Assembly (NCBI GenBank): GCA_013180625.2
Contig: SNVD02012295.1
Location: forward strand, 1 to 64,000
DNA length: 64,000 nt
From: Boswellia sacra
Taxonomy: Eukaryota > Streptophyta > Magnoliopsida > Sapindales > Burseraceae
Direction: 5' to 3'
The position numbers and the translations under genes were made by a program. The notes under the pieces were generated by a model. That model ran no database searches and was not told where the DNA came from. It was given only the letters and a program-made list of their open reading frames with translations. Of the stretch, positions 11,267 through 22,793 are shown piece after piece (the stretch's first letter is position 1; each line of letters starts with the position of its first letter).

Positions 11267-12460
11267 TTATTCCATCACCTGTGCACAATCCAATAAAGAA
11301 CATATATCAGAAAGATCAGACTCTAGTTCCATACTTGATTCTAATGAATTCACTAAACAAGTTTTCAAAGGGTCAGAAGAACTCCCTTTTTGGATGTGAT
11401 CTTCCACAATAGTTTCGATCATATTGGCCTCCTCAATTTCATCTTCTTCTTCATGTGATTGTTTGCACATATTGAAAACATTAAGTTCCAATGTCGTGTT
11501 CCCAAATGATAGCTTCATGACTCCATTCCTGCAATTAATTGAAGCATTAGAGGTAGCTAGAAATGGACGCCCTAAAATGACAGGAATTGAATTACATACT
11601 TCCACTGGTTGTGTGTCCAAGACGATAAAATCCACTAGATAAATGAATTTATCAACTTGAACTAACACATCTTCTACTACTCCTCTTGGTACTTTAATTG
11701 ATCTATCAGCAAGCAAAAGAGTCACAGAAGTCGGTTTTAACTCACCTAGATTGAGTTTCTGAAAAACCGAATATGGAAGCAAATTCACACTAGCACCAAG
11801 ATCAAGTAAAGCTTGTTCAATTTTATGGTCTCCAATAACACATGAAATTGTAAGACAACCTAGATCCTTATATTTCACTGTATTATTGTTTTGAAGAATA
11901 GCACTTACTTGCTCAACTAGAAAGGCCTTCTTTTTCACATTCAATTTCCTTTTCACAGTACACAAGTCTTTCAAAAATTTTGCATAAGAAGGTACCTGTT
12001 TGATCACATCTAGCAAGGGAATGTTGACCTTTACCTGTTTAAAAATTTCAAGGATTTCAGAATTGTGAGTTGGCTTCTTTTGTGTGGCTAATGCTTGAGG
12101 AAATGGAGGCACAGATGAGGATTTGGTTTCTTCTTCGCTAGGTGTTGGTTTGGTAACCTCTTCCTGCCCTTTAGAGATCGATTCTTCTTCTTTCTCACAA
12201 GGGTTAGGAATGTGTTTTTCAACAACCTTACCGTTACGAAGGGTCATGACTGATTTGGCTTGGTCAAAATAATGGTTACTTGAACTCGCTGCATTTGAGT
12301 TAGATTGATCTTTGGGGTTTTGCAATGTTTGAGAAGGAAATTTCCCTTTTTCTTGGATGCTAAATATAGATGCAAATTTTGCAAAAGTGTCTGACAAATT
12401 TGCTAATGTTTGAGCAGTTTGACTATTGAAAGTCTCTTGCTTTGTAATGAATGAATGCAA
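11267..12460 (-). pseudogene. Athila-type gag C-terminus and aspartic protease
   Basis: This segment of 397 codons has LRNGKVVEKH typical of the gag-protease linker, VNIPLLDVIKQVPSYAKFLK, and a retropepsin-like domain with LLDLGASVNLLPYSVF and IPVILGRPFLATSNA. The protease loop reads D-L-G-A where an active enzyme would usually have D-T/S-G-A. It is in frame with the downstream RT apart from one stop, and follows gag after a frame change near 12500. Confidence 0.9.
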
Positions 12461-12552
12461 TGTCTCTTCAAGGTCATTCCCAGGAGGAGGAGCATATGCA
12501 TGATCATGAGAATTTTGAAAATTTTTTCGTGTTTGAAGGGGACTTGTGAAGA

Positions 12553-13719
12553 TTATGCATGATTGTCATTTTTCCAACTAAAATTTGGATGATTTCTCCA
12601 ACCGGGGTTGTAGGTTTGTGAGTATGGATTGTGATTTGGCCTTTTGAAAGTGTTCAAGGCATTGGCTTGCTCATGGAGACATTCCCTAAAGGCAGGCAAA
12701 GTTGGGCAATCATCAGTAGAATGGTCATTGTCATTACAAATGTTACAGACATTTTCTTGAATAGATTTCAATTGACCACTCTTTTTCATCTCTAAAGCCT
12801 CGACTTTTCTAGCTAGAGATGCAAATTTGGCTTGAAGGTCATGGCCTGCCCTAAGGTTGTAAATGCCTCTATTGGATGTCGATGTTGGGGCCTTGCCTGA
12901 TACCTCATAGGTGCCAGCAGTTTCCTAATTTTGTGCCTTTTCTGCCAAGGAATCTAGGAAGTCAAGTGCTTCCTCAGGGTCTTTTTCTTTAAATTCTCCA
13001 TTACATATTAATTCCACTAGTTGCCTATATTGAGGTGTTAACCCTTCATAGAAGTGTGCAACTATTCTCTAAATTTCAAAACCATGGTGAGGACAGGTAT
13101 TAAGTAGTTCCTTATACCTATCCCAACATTGGTAAAGGGTTTCCCCTTGTTTTTGAGTGAAATTGAAAATTTGTCTTTTAAGAGAATTTGTTCTATGGGT
13201 AGGGAAATTTTTTTTCAAAAATTGTTGTTTCATCTCATCCCATGAACTGATGGAATTTGACCTCAAATTTTGTAGCCATATTCTAGCTTTATCTTTTAAG
13301 GAAAAAGGAAAAAGCTTTAATCTAATGGTGTTTATGCTACAATTTGGGTCACTGTAGGAGTTACACACCTCTTCAAAGATTTTTAAGTGCAAATATGGGT
13401 TCTCCATATCAAGGCCATGAAAGGTGGGCAGAAGTCGAACAAAACCTGGTTTGAAATTGAAATGGATTGAATCGGGAGGAGAAACTACATAAGATGGTGC
13501 ACTAGTCCTTACCGGATTCATGTAATCTATAAGGGTTCTTGGTTGGTTTTGATCATTTTGTTGAGAACGATTGTCCCCTTCATCCGTGAACCTTTCTACT
13601 AGATTGTCGGTCATGTTTTCCAAGGAAGATGATGTTTTTCTAATAAGTCTACCACTAGATGTTCGTGACCAAATTTTCATGCAAGAAAGAGAGAAGAAAA
13701 GAGAAGAAAAGATGAACAC
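12553..13719 (-). pseudogene. Athila-type gag with zinc knuckle
   Basis: The structural protein reads in one frame from 13719 to 12553, interrupted by stops near 13069 and 12929. The capsid-like region includes FHGLDMENPYLHLKIFEEVC, LFPFSLKDKARIWLQNL, SWDEMKQQFLKKNFP and ETLYQCWDRYKELL. The zinc knuckle is CNICNDNDHSTDDC (C-x2-C-x5-H-x4-C), followed by YNPGWRNHPNFSW. The first Met gives a hydrophobic leader that is unusual for gag; a start at MKIWSR or at MTDNLVE is more likely. Confidence 0.9.
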
Positions 13720-13794
13720 ACAAAAAAAGTAAAAAATTTAGATCTAAGATGAGAAAAGAGAATACTTACAATTTTGCACGCCAATTTTTACCTT

Positions 13795-13811
13795 TCCTGG
13801 CAACGGCGCCA
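13795..13811 (-). promoter_or_regulatory. Primer binding site, tRNA-Asp type
   Basis: The minus strand reads TGGCGCCGTTGCCAGGA next to the inner LTR end. It complements the tRNA-Asp 3' end with one or two mismatches and lies between the 5' LTR and gag. Confidence 0.9.
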
Positions 13812-13817
13812 AAAACT

Positions 13818-15176
13818 TGACACATTCGAAAATAGGATTGTCTCCCAAGTATAGGAGTGTCAAAGTAATAAACCCAGTGAGACCGGGGCCGATCCACGAG
13901 GAAAGGGATTTTAGCGCTACAAATTAAAAGTAAGCAAATATGATATGAATTATTCAAAGATATGAAAAGATAATTCAACAATAGATGAAAATAATTAAAA
14001 TACGCAAGTAAAAGGAATTAACACAATAATAATGAAAGCTAAGGTTAGGGGATCCGCCCTTGATATTTCAAATAACGATAAACAACCCATTTTAGTTATA
14101 TGAATTATATTTGCTTCGTTACCCATATTTATACCACTTTTTGTAAATGGGTTCAAGCATCCAATGTGTCAATCTCCATATGTCTATAACAAATCAAGGT
14201 TCCTATCTAGATTCATGTCGGTAAGGAAGAACCATACGACATCTAAAAAGGATTCAAGCATTTGATGTGCCAAGGATTTTCTACAATGGATCAAGACCTC
14301 CACTTTATAAGTGCTGTTAAGATTGATTAAGAAAATAAATATAAATCATATAAAATAAACAACATAAGATTATGATTATTAAGCACATATCAAAGGGTTA
14401 GAAAATCTTTACTCTCATATCAAGGGTTTTACCCTTTCACCTTAGCAAAAGAGAAATTAGAAAGACATTATAAGAGAAAGATAACAAATTATAAGAAAAA
14501 GGAAATTCATTAATAACATAAAAATACAAGAGAGAAAAACACAATAACAAGGGATCCCAGCAAAGGCCAAGATGCCCTAATGGGTCACAAGGCACTTCTA
14601 TTTATAAATACATTCAGGGGCAAACTTGTCAAATTACAAAGGAATAGTTGTCAAATATTAGGTGAACTAACTTTGACAATTGGGATCATTAGGTGCACCA
14701 CTTTGACCACCGATTTTGACATTGAATTATTGAGCATTTTAATCACATGTCTTCATGAAAGTTGTAGATATTTCTCTCAAAGTTCTAGAACATATTGATT
14801 TGTACAATTTGGATACGTATTTTGAGAGATATGATAAAAATACTGAGGCATGGTCAGGCTGGACCGAAACTGTAGATGGGTTCACTTCAAGTCCAATTTT
14901 GGTCTACTAAGAGCCCGAATTTGATGATGCTTGTGAAATACAATCTTGTAGACAATTGAACCATCTTTCCAAAACATTGAGACTTACATCATTCTGATCT
15001 ATAAATAGAAAGTTATGCCCGTTTTACCGAACCTACATCAAAACCAAAATTAAGAGAAAGTTAATTCCAAATATGCAAAGACTACAAATATGCTTAAGTT
15101 GAGGAATTTAATGGCACTATTAATGCAATATAATGAATTAAGCTCTTATTACACATACATATTTAAGTGTTCATCA
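13818..15176 (-). repeat. 5' LTR of Athila-type element
   Basis: This is the partner of 4359-5726. On the plus strand it begins TGACACATTCG and ends TTAAGTGTTCATCA. It contains a GGGGATCCGCCCTTGATATT block and a long poly-purine-rich AT region. The flanking base run TCCAG (15177-15181) pairs with TACAG at the far end. Confidence 0.9.
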
Positions 15177-16410
15177 TCCAGCTCTCAAACATGTGTGCTG
15201 ATTGTTAAATTTTCTCACCTAGAAGAAATTGGAATCTCCTATCTTGGTTGCCCGTATCTGCCACTTGCAATTTCTAGCATGAGATACGGCCTCAAACCTT
15301 GTTGTGTTGGACTTTTTCATCTTAAACTGAAAGTTGCACCGTAATGCCAAATTTGATAACTTCTCACGAAGCACGATTTTGCTATTAAAAATCTACCCAA
15401 TCGCAACATGAATTCCGTCAACTATAAAAGATGTGGGATCGTCATGAATTGTTGACGTTAGATGCACAATAGGAGGCATCCACTTGAATATGTTTGCCCA
15501 ATTATCATCGATTTGAGGACCCAAATTGTCATCATTTGCCATAAAATTTGCCACTGGATATGCCTTTTGTCCTATAGATGTTGGAGGAGGGGTAGATTGA
15601 ATAGGAGTAGGAAAGGTCAAAGGCACCTTGTGGTTCAAATCATTCAAAAACTATGTGTGACCATCTTCATGATTATTTAAATTGTCAACCAGCCCTTCAT
15701 TTACATTCTGGCCATCTACATTATCATTTCCATCATGATCATTGCCATCTAAGCTGTCATTCAAGTTATGGTAAGATTCAAAATCGCACTTAGTATTGTC
15801 ATCATTATCATTTGTTCATCGTCGTCATCGTCACCATTGTCATCCCCATCATCACCATCACTATGGACATTGGCTAAGCTCTCAAATTCTCTAAAGCTAT
15901 CAAGGTGTCGAACTAACATCAATGGCAACGATTGGTTCAATCCAACATCTCTTGTAACACCAACTGATTACTCCTTTGCATGCCCAGTAGACTGCTAAAA
16001 CTCACAGCCAACCTCTTTATTACGATGTGGTTGTGCGCAGACAGGAATTGACTCGCTTAATTGGTTGCTTCCACGAGTGAAATAAAGATGGATGAGAAGA
16101 AATCTGCCTTTTTGTTAATGGATCAAATCGTGACCCTATTATCTGTTAGTTCCTATCTTCAAGTATGATGATGAGTAGTGTATATGACTGCTGGTCCTCC
16201 AGACTATATTGTGTGAAAAAAACAAACATCTTTGTCAGTCTTAATAGAAGTTGGCAATGGTGGAGGACCCATGAAAGAGAATTGAATGGCAAAACTTATG
16301 ATTTTTTTACTCAAATCCCAACCCATTTCCATACTTAAACATTCAACCAATTCATTGTAAGCAGTACATCTAGGAATTATTAATAGCTTAGACCTCCCGC
16401 CCATGTACAC
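15177..16410 (-). pseudogene. MuDR/MULE transposase, N-terminal part (split gene)
   Basis: This is the N-terminal half of the MULE protein interrupted by the Athila-type insertion. The segment at 16204-16410 begins MYMGGRSKLLIIPRCTAYNE, resembling the PB1-like N-terminal domain of MuDR proteins. An acidic/proline-rich linker follows (15393-15647). The DNA-binding domain of the family ends at the insertion point (about 15180-15340: TRFEAVSHARNCKWQIRA, then KFNNQHTCL, with an in-frame stop before KF). Rejoined in order across the insertion, the text continues into the DVTFDVQ / KAWR region at 4186-4358, so the transposon was interrupted inside its coding region. Confidence 0.75.
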
Positions 16411-16560
16411 ATAACCTCCATTCTGCTACATCTTCCGTGGACCATTTTACAACATCAAAATGCGCAAAGTTTCCATCCCGCATGTAAAAGACATGTCTAA
16501 ATTCATCCTTGAGTCAAAATATCATTAAAACACTACATAAAGTTTACAAAAATGGAATTT
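16411..16560. other. Upstream flank of MULE gene
   Basis: This is presumed 5' leader and terminal sequence of the MULE. No inverted partner at the left end could be matched by eye. Confidence 0.4.
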
Positions 16561-16870
16561 TGTTATTATGCTCGACGAGGCTTGACAAAATCCACTTGAC
16601 GAGGCTTGACAAAATCGACAATCGACGGAGCTCGACAAAGCTTGACACATGTTGTCGATCAACTAGATGTAAGACAAAATTGACAATGACAAAAACTCGA
16701 CTTAGCTTGGCTTATGTTGTCGAGCGACTAGACACAAGACACATTGTCAGTCTCAATGCTTTGCACATAGGCTCAACAAACATGTCAGTCATTGTCGAGC
16801 TTGTCATCCGACATTGTTCGACTACATTGCAAAGTAGTTAGATTCTACTCAACTGATTACTCGATGCTCG
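16561..16870. repeat. TCGAC-rich block
   Basis: About a dozen TCGAC/GTCGA/TCGAT motifs are crowded into 300 bp, interspersed with GCTTGACA and TTGACAA. The block is far denser than surrounding DNA and resembles the 46530-46800 block inside the hAT element. It could be a subterminal transposon region or a decayed tandem repeat. Confidence 0.6.
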
Positions 16871-18974
16871 ACAGAGCTCTATCAGTTCTCTAGCCCTCGT
16901 CTTCCTCAACCAGTATACCAAATTTTTCTCAAGAAAGTCTTATTATTCTTGTTTTCTTTGCAACTAAAGCATTAAGAACTCTTCTTTTAAGCTCACTGCA
17001 CTGTTTTCTAAGCTAATACCGAGTCTTTAGGCATAAAATATTTCAACAACATTAAAAGCTTGAACTAAAACAAGAAAAATCCATGTATAAAGAGATGACT
17101 TACTTATTATTACTCAGATCTTAAAGATCGCTTGCTATAAATGATAGAGACAATGTGATTTTGACAAAAATAGAGTTCTCTATAAGAGTCTTATGCAAGG
17201 TTGCAAAAGAAAAAAACAAGGGAACAAAAGAGATGTAGAGGAGTATTTAAAGTTGTTTGTCTTATTTTTTGTAATAAGGACAATCAAGTCGTTTTCCAAA
17301 CAAAAGGTTAATAACATGAAAAATTGGGTTATTCTTCTAACAAGTCCCTTGATTTGGGCCATTTTTTATTTTTCCCTTTTAAAAATTGTATCACTACTAA
17401 TATCCTTTATCCTTTGTTAGGAGTGTTTATTAAAGAATACAAGGACCTACACAAAAGTGATTGACGAGTTTTTTGTGTTTTAATGTTCACTAACTCACAT
17501 TCCATATTTAGCGAGGCGACAAAAGGTACTTGCAAGTTTTAACAAATTTAAACAATAATAAAATCACCTTTTCGACCATTATTTTGATGAATGGTAATCA
17601 AAGCATAAATGAAATCAGATCTTGTTACGCCATCTCCACGTATATCCATCCACACGCACTTGATTAACAAAACTTGAAAACCTAAAATCGGATTGATGTA
17701 ACAAAATCATGCGCAACTATAATTTCTCAAGTAATAAACTAAACTAACTTGGGAAGAGTTTACATATTAAAGTCTAAATTGTAGAAGATAATAAAATTCT
17801 CTTCCATGGCCTTTCTATTCTACTATTTCACCTTTTGACATCACTAATACCATAGTTTGTCATACAAAAATGAATTGTAGCTTTTCCCAAAACTCTAATG
17901 CTCTTCACCGCTCTGAAGAACAAGGAAACACTCAAGGCATCAATTTGAAAATTTTTTAAGTTTTTTTCTCTGATTATATAAAATCAAACGAATCAAACAT
18001 GCATCCATGCTGATCTTTGTTTTCTTAATGTGTCACCTGCATAAAAGGAGAAGAGGCATACAATATATATGAGGACCTTCTATAGAAACAAAAATGAACT
18101 ATAGAAAACTTGTTCTTTTATACACGCGCGCGCGCGCACACACACATATTTACATTGATGAAAGAATGATAAAATTAAACTTATTTTAAATTTATTTCAA
18201 ATACAAGTTTTTCGGCCAAAGACAACCCATTAATTATATATCCCAAGGAGACATATGCATAGGAGATATATGCGGAAGACCTAACTCAAAGGTGCTCCTA
18301 TAGTTATAAATGTCTTTGACCGTCAATAGATAAATAAAGGTAATCTATCCCGACAAAACTATAACTTGCTTCATTACATTAAGTTCAAGTTGCAAGGTAA
18401 ATATCAAATGATCCACACATTGCTTTGCTAAACACTCAAATTCTTTTGCTTATACTTTGGATTCTTTGAGTAACTGACGAGTGAGACTAAAGTGTTCAAA
18501 ACCTCAATTACTTGGAAATCTAGATTCATGAGTAATAGGAACATGCAGACACATGATGAAATCTCTAGAAATGGATACTCACCTGTTGCATACTCCTTGG
18601 TTACTACGGTGAAATCAATGCATGGTGGAATTGTAGTGATATGATCTATAAATAAATAACATTTATCAATGCAATTTTGTATTAATAAACATATTAATTA
18701 ACTACTGGCATGTCATAAATATGGAAGCTTTAATCAAGGGGACATGAAATCAACCATTCATCTAACTTCTAATAACTGATGTCCTTAAAGAGGGATTGAG
18801 GTGTCATAAGTAATTGGCATTTGGCCAAACTTTTTAACTAAAAAATCTTCATCTATTAATATTATTTTAAAAAGAAAAAGAAAAAGAAAACTGAAGATAT
18901 CAATAAAAAGTTGGAAGGAGATGAAAAAAGTGAAGTAGAAGTCCACAAGAACATCAAAAACTATCCCAGTGAAG
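16871..18974. other. Intergenic, AT-rich
   Basis: No conserved coding is seen. It contains a (CG)n(CA)n microsatellite at about 18123-18147. One 63-bp minus-strand segment (18583-18645) is flanked by a plausible AG acceptor and GT donor and is open in one frame; it is described under findings and not called as a gene. Confidence 0.5.
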
Positions 18975-18979
18975 CTATA

Positions 18980-19395
18980 TGATAGGGACCTTGATAGCAT
19001 AGGATGCCAAAGTCCTACATCAGGTAGTATGGGCTGCTTGATGGGGTATTTAAGTGCCTGTCTCTCCCACCTTAACAGCTAGCTTTTGGGGTGTGGTTCT
19101 TCATGGTACTTGGGTGCCTATCATTTGGTATCAGAGCCGGTGCTTGGCGGACCAGAGAGGGCTACGGGTAGAAGGTTCTGACCGGCGCGGAGCCCAGTGA
19201 AGTGCTGCCGAGTGCAGCTGCCGGGACGTCGACTTTCCGAGGAGGGGCAATTGATAGAAACCTTAGTAGTATGGGATGCCAAAGTCCCACATCGGGTAGT
19301 ATGGGCTGCTTGATGGAGTATTTAAGCGTCTGGCTCTCCCACCTTAACAGTTAGCTTTTGGGGTGTGGTTCTCCATGGTGTTTGGATGCCTATCA
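18980..19395 (+). mobile_element. TRIM (terminal-repeat retrotransposon in miniature)
   Basis: This is a complete 416 bp non-autonomous LTR retrotransposon with two 144 bp LTRs (18980-19123 and 19252-19395) that begin TGATAG and end GCCTATCA. The primer site TGGTATCAGAGCCGGTG (19126-19142) matches initiator tRNA-Met, and a polypurine tract CGAGGAGGGGCAAT lies at 19238-19251. A perfect 5-bp target duplication CTATA (18975-18979, 19396-19400) flanks it. There is no coding capacity; the internal domain is about 128 bp and GC-rich. The LTRs differ at roughly a dozen positions. Confidence 0.95.
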
Positions 19396-19400
19396 CTATA

Positions 19401-20738
19401 CAAAATGCATACCCCCATAAACTTAACCTCAACCTATATGCTACATACCACCCAAAAAGAGCTTCATAAAATTAGCAAGAGATAATCCCTCAGCCAAGAG
19501 GTAAGTCCTCTACCTAATTAAATAAGTATACATAGAAGAAACTTAAAAAAAAATAATAATAATAATAATAAATAAATAAATAACATGACAGGTGGCAGAT
19601 AAAAGCCGCTTAGAAAGGTTTTCTCTTCATAACCATGAATCCTAACCTTTCTATACACTAGAATTCTCTTGACTTATGCCCACACCCAAGGAATAGAGGA
19701 AATTCATAATCTTCAACGAAACAAAATTAACCAAGAAAATGGCAAAACAAATTAATATGCATCACCAGTCATGAGAAGTTTTCTCATTACTTCGAACATG
19801 TTTTCACTAAGATTTTGTGTGCGTATCTGGATTTGCTATTATTGTAGACAAAATTGTTAGATTTCCAACACATTAAGAATCACATCAATTCAATAATAAA
19901 ATCGAAGTTACAATTAAATCACCATAAAAGGATCAATAGGAGATCTGTTACAAGATTATATAGAAAATACATAGTTTGAGTGCAAGATCAGATTTATGGA
20001 TGTCAACTCTCTAGCTCAAAGTTTGTAAGGTTTCTAAACCTTTCATTTTATTTGAAAGGAACAAAAGATTTTAAGATCAAAACCCCAAGTAGCAATTTAA
20101 ATTTATTTTAGTGATTGCTGATACAGAATGAAATAAACCAAGCAAGATCATAAGCTTAATGCTTCTAACCAAATTTCTTCATGTAGACAACTGCATTCTC
20201 CTTAATTCAGATTTGTCATCTGACTAGAGCTAACTTCATGACCATAAAGCATCAGAATCAAAAAGAAGGTTAGTTTTGGACTCCAGGAAGGTAATGTGAA
20301 TGTTAATGCAAGCACTAAAAACAATCAGGGCCGAAAAGCAATACAGCTAGATACAAACTATTTAACCCAAAACCTTATTGACCCTAAACGCAGGCACACA
20401 TTTTACATTTGAATCTTACAAGCTTTGAAAATGGTCAGATGTCTTTCAATCTTTGAGCTTTCTAACTAGTCACCATGCTGACAAAACTTCTATCCAATGT
20501 TGTTTTAATTCTTTTATCACATTTCAAAAGTGACCACAGCACAAAAAAAAAAAAAAAAAAAAAAGAACGAAGAAAGAGAAAGGAATAGAGAAAGCAATCA
20601 TTGTTATGCCTCCACAATGATTTGCTGCCGCACCTTATTGTAGTGATGTAGCCCATTTGTACAATTCAAAAACTCTAAATGCAAGTTGATTAAAAAAACA
20701 AAAAAAGGCCAAATGTAAACCCCTCCTATTTCATTTGT
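19401..20738. other. Intergenic, nothing recognised
   Basis: AT-rich DNA with (AAT)n/(AAAT)n near 19549-19582 and a poly-A run near 20540-20562. No gene or element was recognised. Confidence 0.5.
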
Positions 20739-21246
20739 GGGTGTTTGTTAACGTTATATGGTATTGCATACGATAGTATTAGAAGTTTATTTCATGTTTG
20801 GATTGAATTCTACATTGCATAGGATTGTATAATAGGCTGACAACATGGAACTATTTGAGGAAAAATAGCTCAGGATTCTACTACAGGATAGAGCTGCACA
20901 ACAGGAGGCTCTCCAAAAGAAACTAAACTATATTATTTAAATTATATAAAATAATGTATTAAATATATAAATAAATATTTATAATGTCTAATTAATATTT
21001 TCTTCTTTTACAAAAAACAAAAATTAAATTAAACATTTGTTAAAAATTAAATAATTTATAATATTCAAATAATATTTTCAGTGATTAAATCATTGTAATG
21101 ATAGCATTTGATATATCATTGAACACAAGTATTCGTAGTCTAACACCAAACCAAACACAGTTTTGCTTATGTTATCTAATTCTGTCCCATCCAATATAAT
21201 CTAATCCCAAGGAATTAATACAGGCTGCTACGGTGCACCAAACACC
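20739..21246. mobile_element. Possible MITE
   Basis: A ~508 bp AT-rich block is bounded by GGGTGTTTGTT on the left and the inverted form ACCAAACACC on the right, the style of plant MITE ends. The terminal match is only about 9-10 bp and no clear target duplication was found, so this is tentative. Confidence 0.4.
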
Positions 21247-22793
21247 ATCTTAGGGTTTATAAGAATTCAATTATCAACATTTGGATTTTGCTTAAATAAT
21301 TTCCAATCATCAATGAGTACTTTCGCCTGCTCATAGGTTAATCTCCTTTTAGCATGATGTATAGAGGATTCCAACCTCAAAGGAGGTTAGCCAACTTAGG
21401 AACTCAGGATGAGCTGCCTATTAGAAATACCTGATCTACCTATTAGAAATACCATAACTGTCCAATGCAGAGTACGAAATAATTGACTCTTTTTTTCAAA
21501 AATATATATATATATGAGAGACAGAGAGCGCGCGCACAGAGATATGTCGTCTTTATTCATCAAATGATTGAGATCTTGATCCATTAGTTATAATATGCAA
21601 AACAAAAAAATAAAAGACTAGTTGGCAGCGTAAATCTTGTTCAGATAAAATCACCTTTCTTTGCATCCAACATAAATTTGGTGAGCCAGTTCAATTTCTT
21701 TCTTTTTCAATATTTTTAGATAGTAGAGTTGTTACTATAAGAAATTTTGTGAACCTTCTATGTCATGTCTTTCTTTTTTCATTCAAGAAATAGAATATGC
21801 AATGTCTAAGTATCAATTGAAACTCATAAAGGAATTTCCAATTAGAAACAATGTAAATGAATACGATCAAAAAGGATGAAATCATGTAAAAATTTGATGA
21901 GTTCTGAAGCCCCCTAAACCCACGAAAACAAAACTAGGCTGAAAAATGAAATAAACAAAGACAATCCTTCCAAGCCAAGCACCAAAAGAAAGGAAGCCTG
22001 TATGAGGTGATATTTTGGCTCACCCCAAAAACCAAGTAGGAGAAACTTAAGTCTGTAGGAATGTAGCACCAAGAAAAAAGAAAATTTGAGATCTTCGTTA
22101 GCAAGATAATCTACTACTGGTGTTCTGAAAATATACGAGTACAAAACTTATGGATGAGAATATGAGACAAAATATGGGCCATGTGGTTTCTTTGTTTATT
22201 TGAACTAGAATGGAAGGAACGAAGAAATTTTGAAGATGCATTAGAGATAAAAAGGGTAATTTAATATTGCCAGGAAAATGTAGAAGAAGAACAAACCTAC
22301 ATATATGCATATACACACACACCATTCATGTATTCATGAAGCTTACTCAGAAATTTGTATGTATGATGACATGATTAAAATCAAGAAGTGACACTCATAA
22401 GCTAACACTATATAAACCACTAAATGGGATCATATGTTCTCTTTTTAAGTATGAGCATATCTTTCTGGGCTCTATATACAGAAGTTTTATTTGTTTTCAA
22501 TTAGTTAAATAAGCCAACTTTAAGGATACACACTAATATTTTTGATACTTTGAAAAGTGAACGTTCTAATTCACATTTAATGTGATTAAGATGCCTTTAA
22601 AAGGAAAAACAAAACTAGACAAAGAGAAGGAACAAACTTGACTTAAATAGACTCCAGTATAGAAATATTGTATCATAGCTAGTATTTTCAACTCCACCAT
22701 GGTTATGTCTTACCATGTGGACTATGCACACAATTGGGGGTCATTCATGCAATTTTTACCTCTTCTAGCAAAACTGTTTGACATCAAGCACTA
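21247..22793. other. Intergenic / 3' region downstream of TAF12
   Basis: No conserved coding is seen. It holds an AT/GA/GC microsatellite near 21502-21535. The last few hundred bases next to 22794 are the likely 3' UTR of the minus-strand TAF12 gene; no clear polyadenylation signal was assigned. Confidence 0.4.

Larger units (their letters stand above)
4359..15176 (-). mobile_element. Athila-type Ty3/gypsy LTR retrotransposon
   Basis: This is a complete-length but defective element of 10.8 kb on the minus strand. It has two LTRs (4359-5726 and 13818-15176) with TGA...TCA ends, a tRNA-Asp primer site, then gag, protease, RT, RNase H and integrase in gypsy order. About 2.8 kb of extra sequence lies between integrase and the 3' LTR. 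The flanks carry an imperfect 5-bp target duplication (TACAG at 4354-4358, TCCAG at 15177-15181). It sits inside a MULE transposase gene. Lineage is assigned from the primer type, the gag and RT style (FMDDLTVIG) and the size, so Athila is a best guess. Visible differences between the LTRs and many stops show that the insertion is not recent. Confidence 0.9.

Noticed and set aside
20540..20562. Poly-A run as the tail of a LINE or processed pseudogene
   Set aside because: No LINE or gene-like sequence precedes it on either strand and no target duplication is evident.
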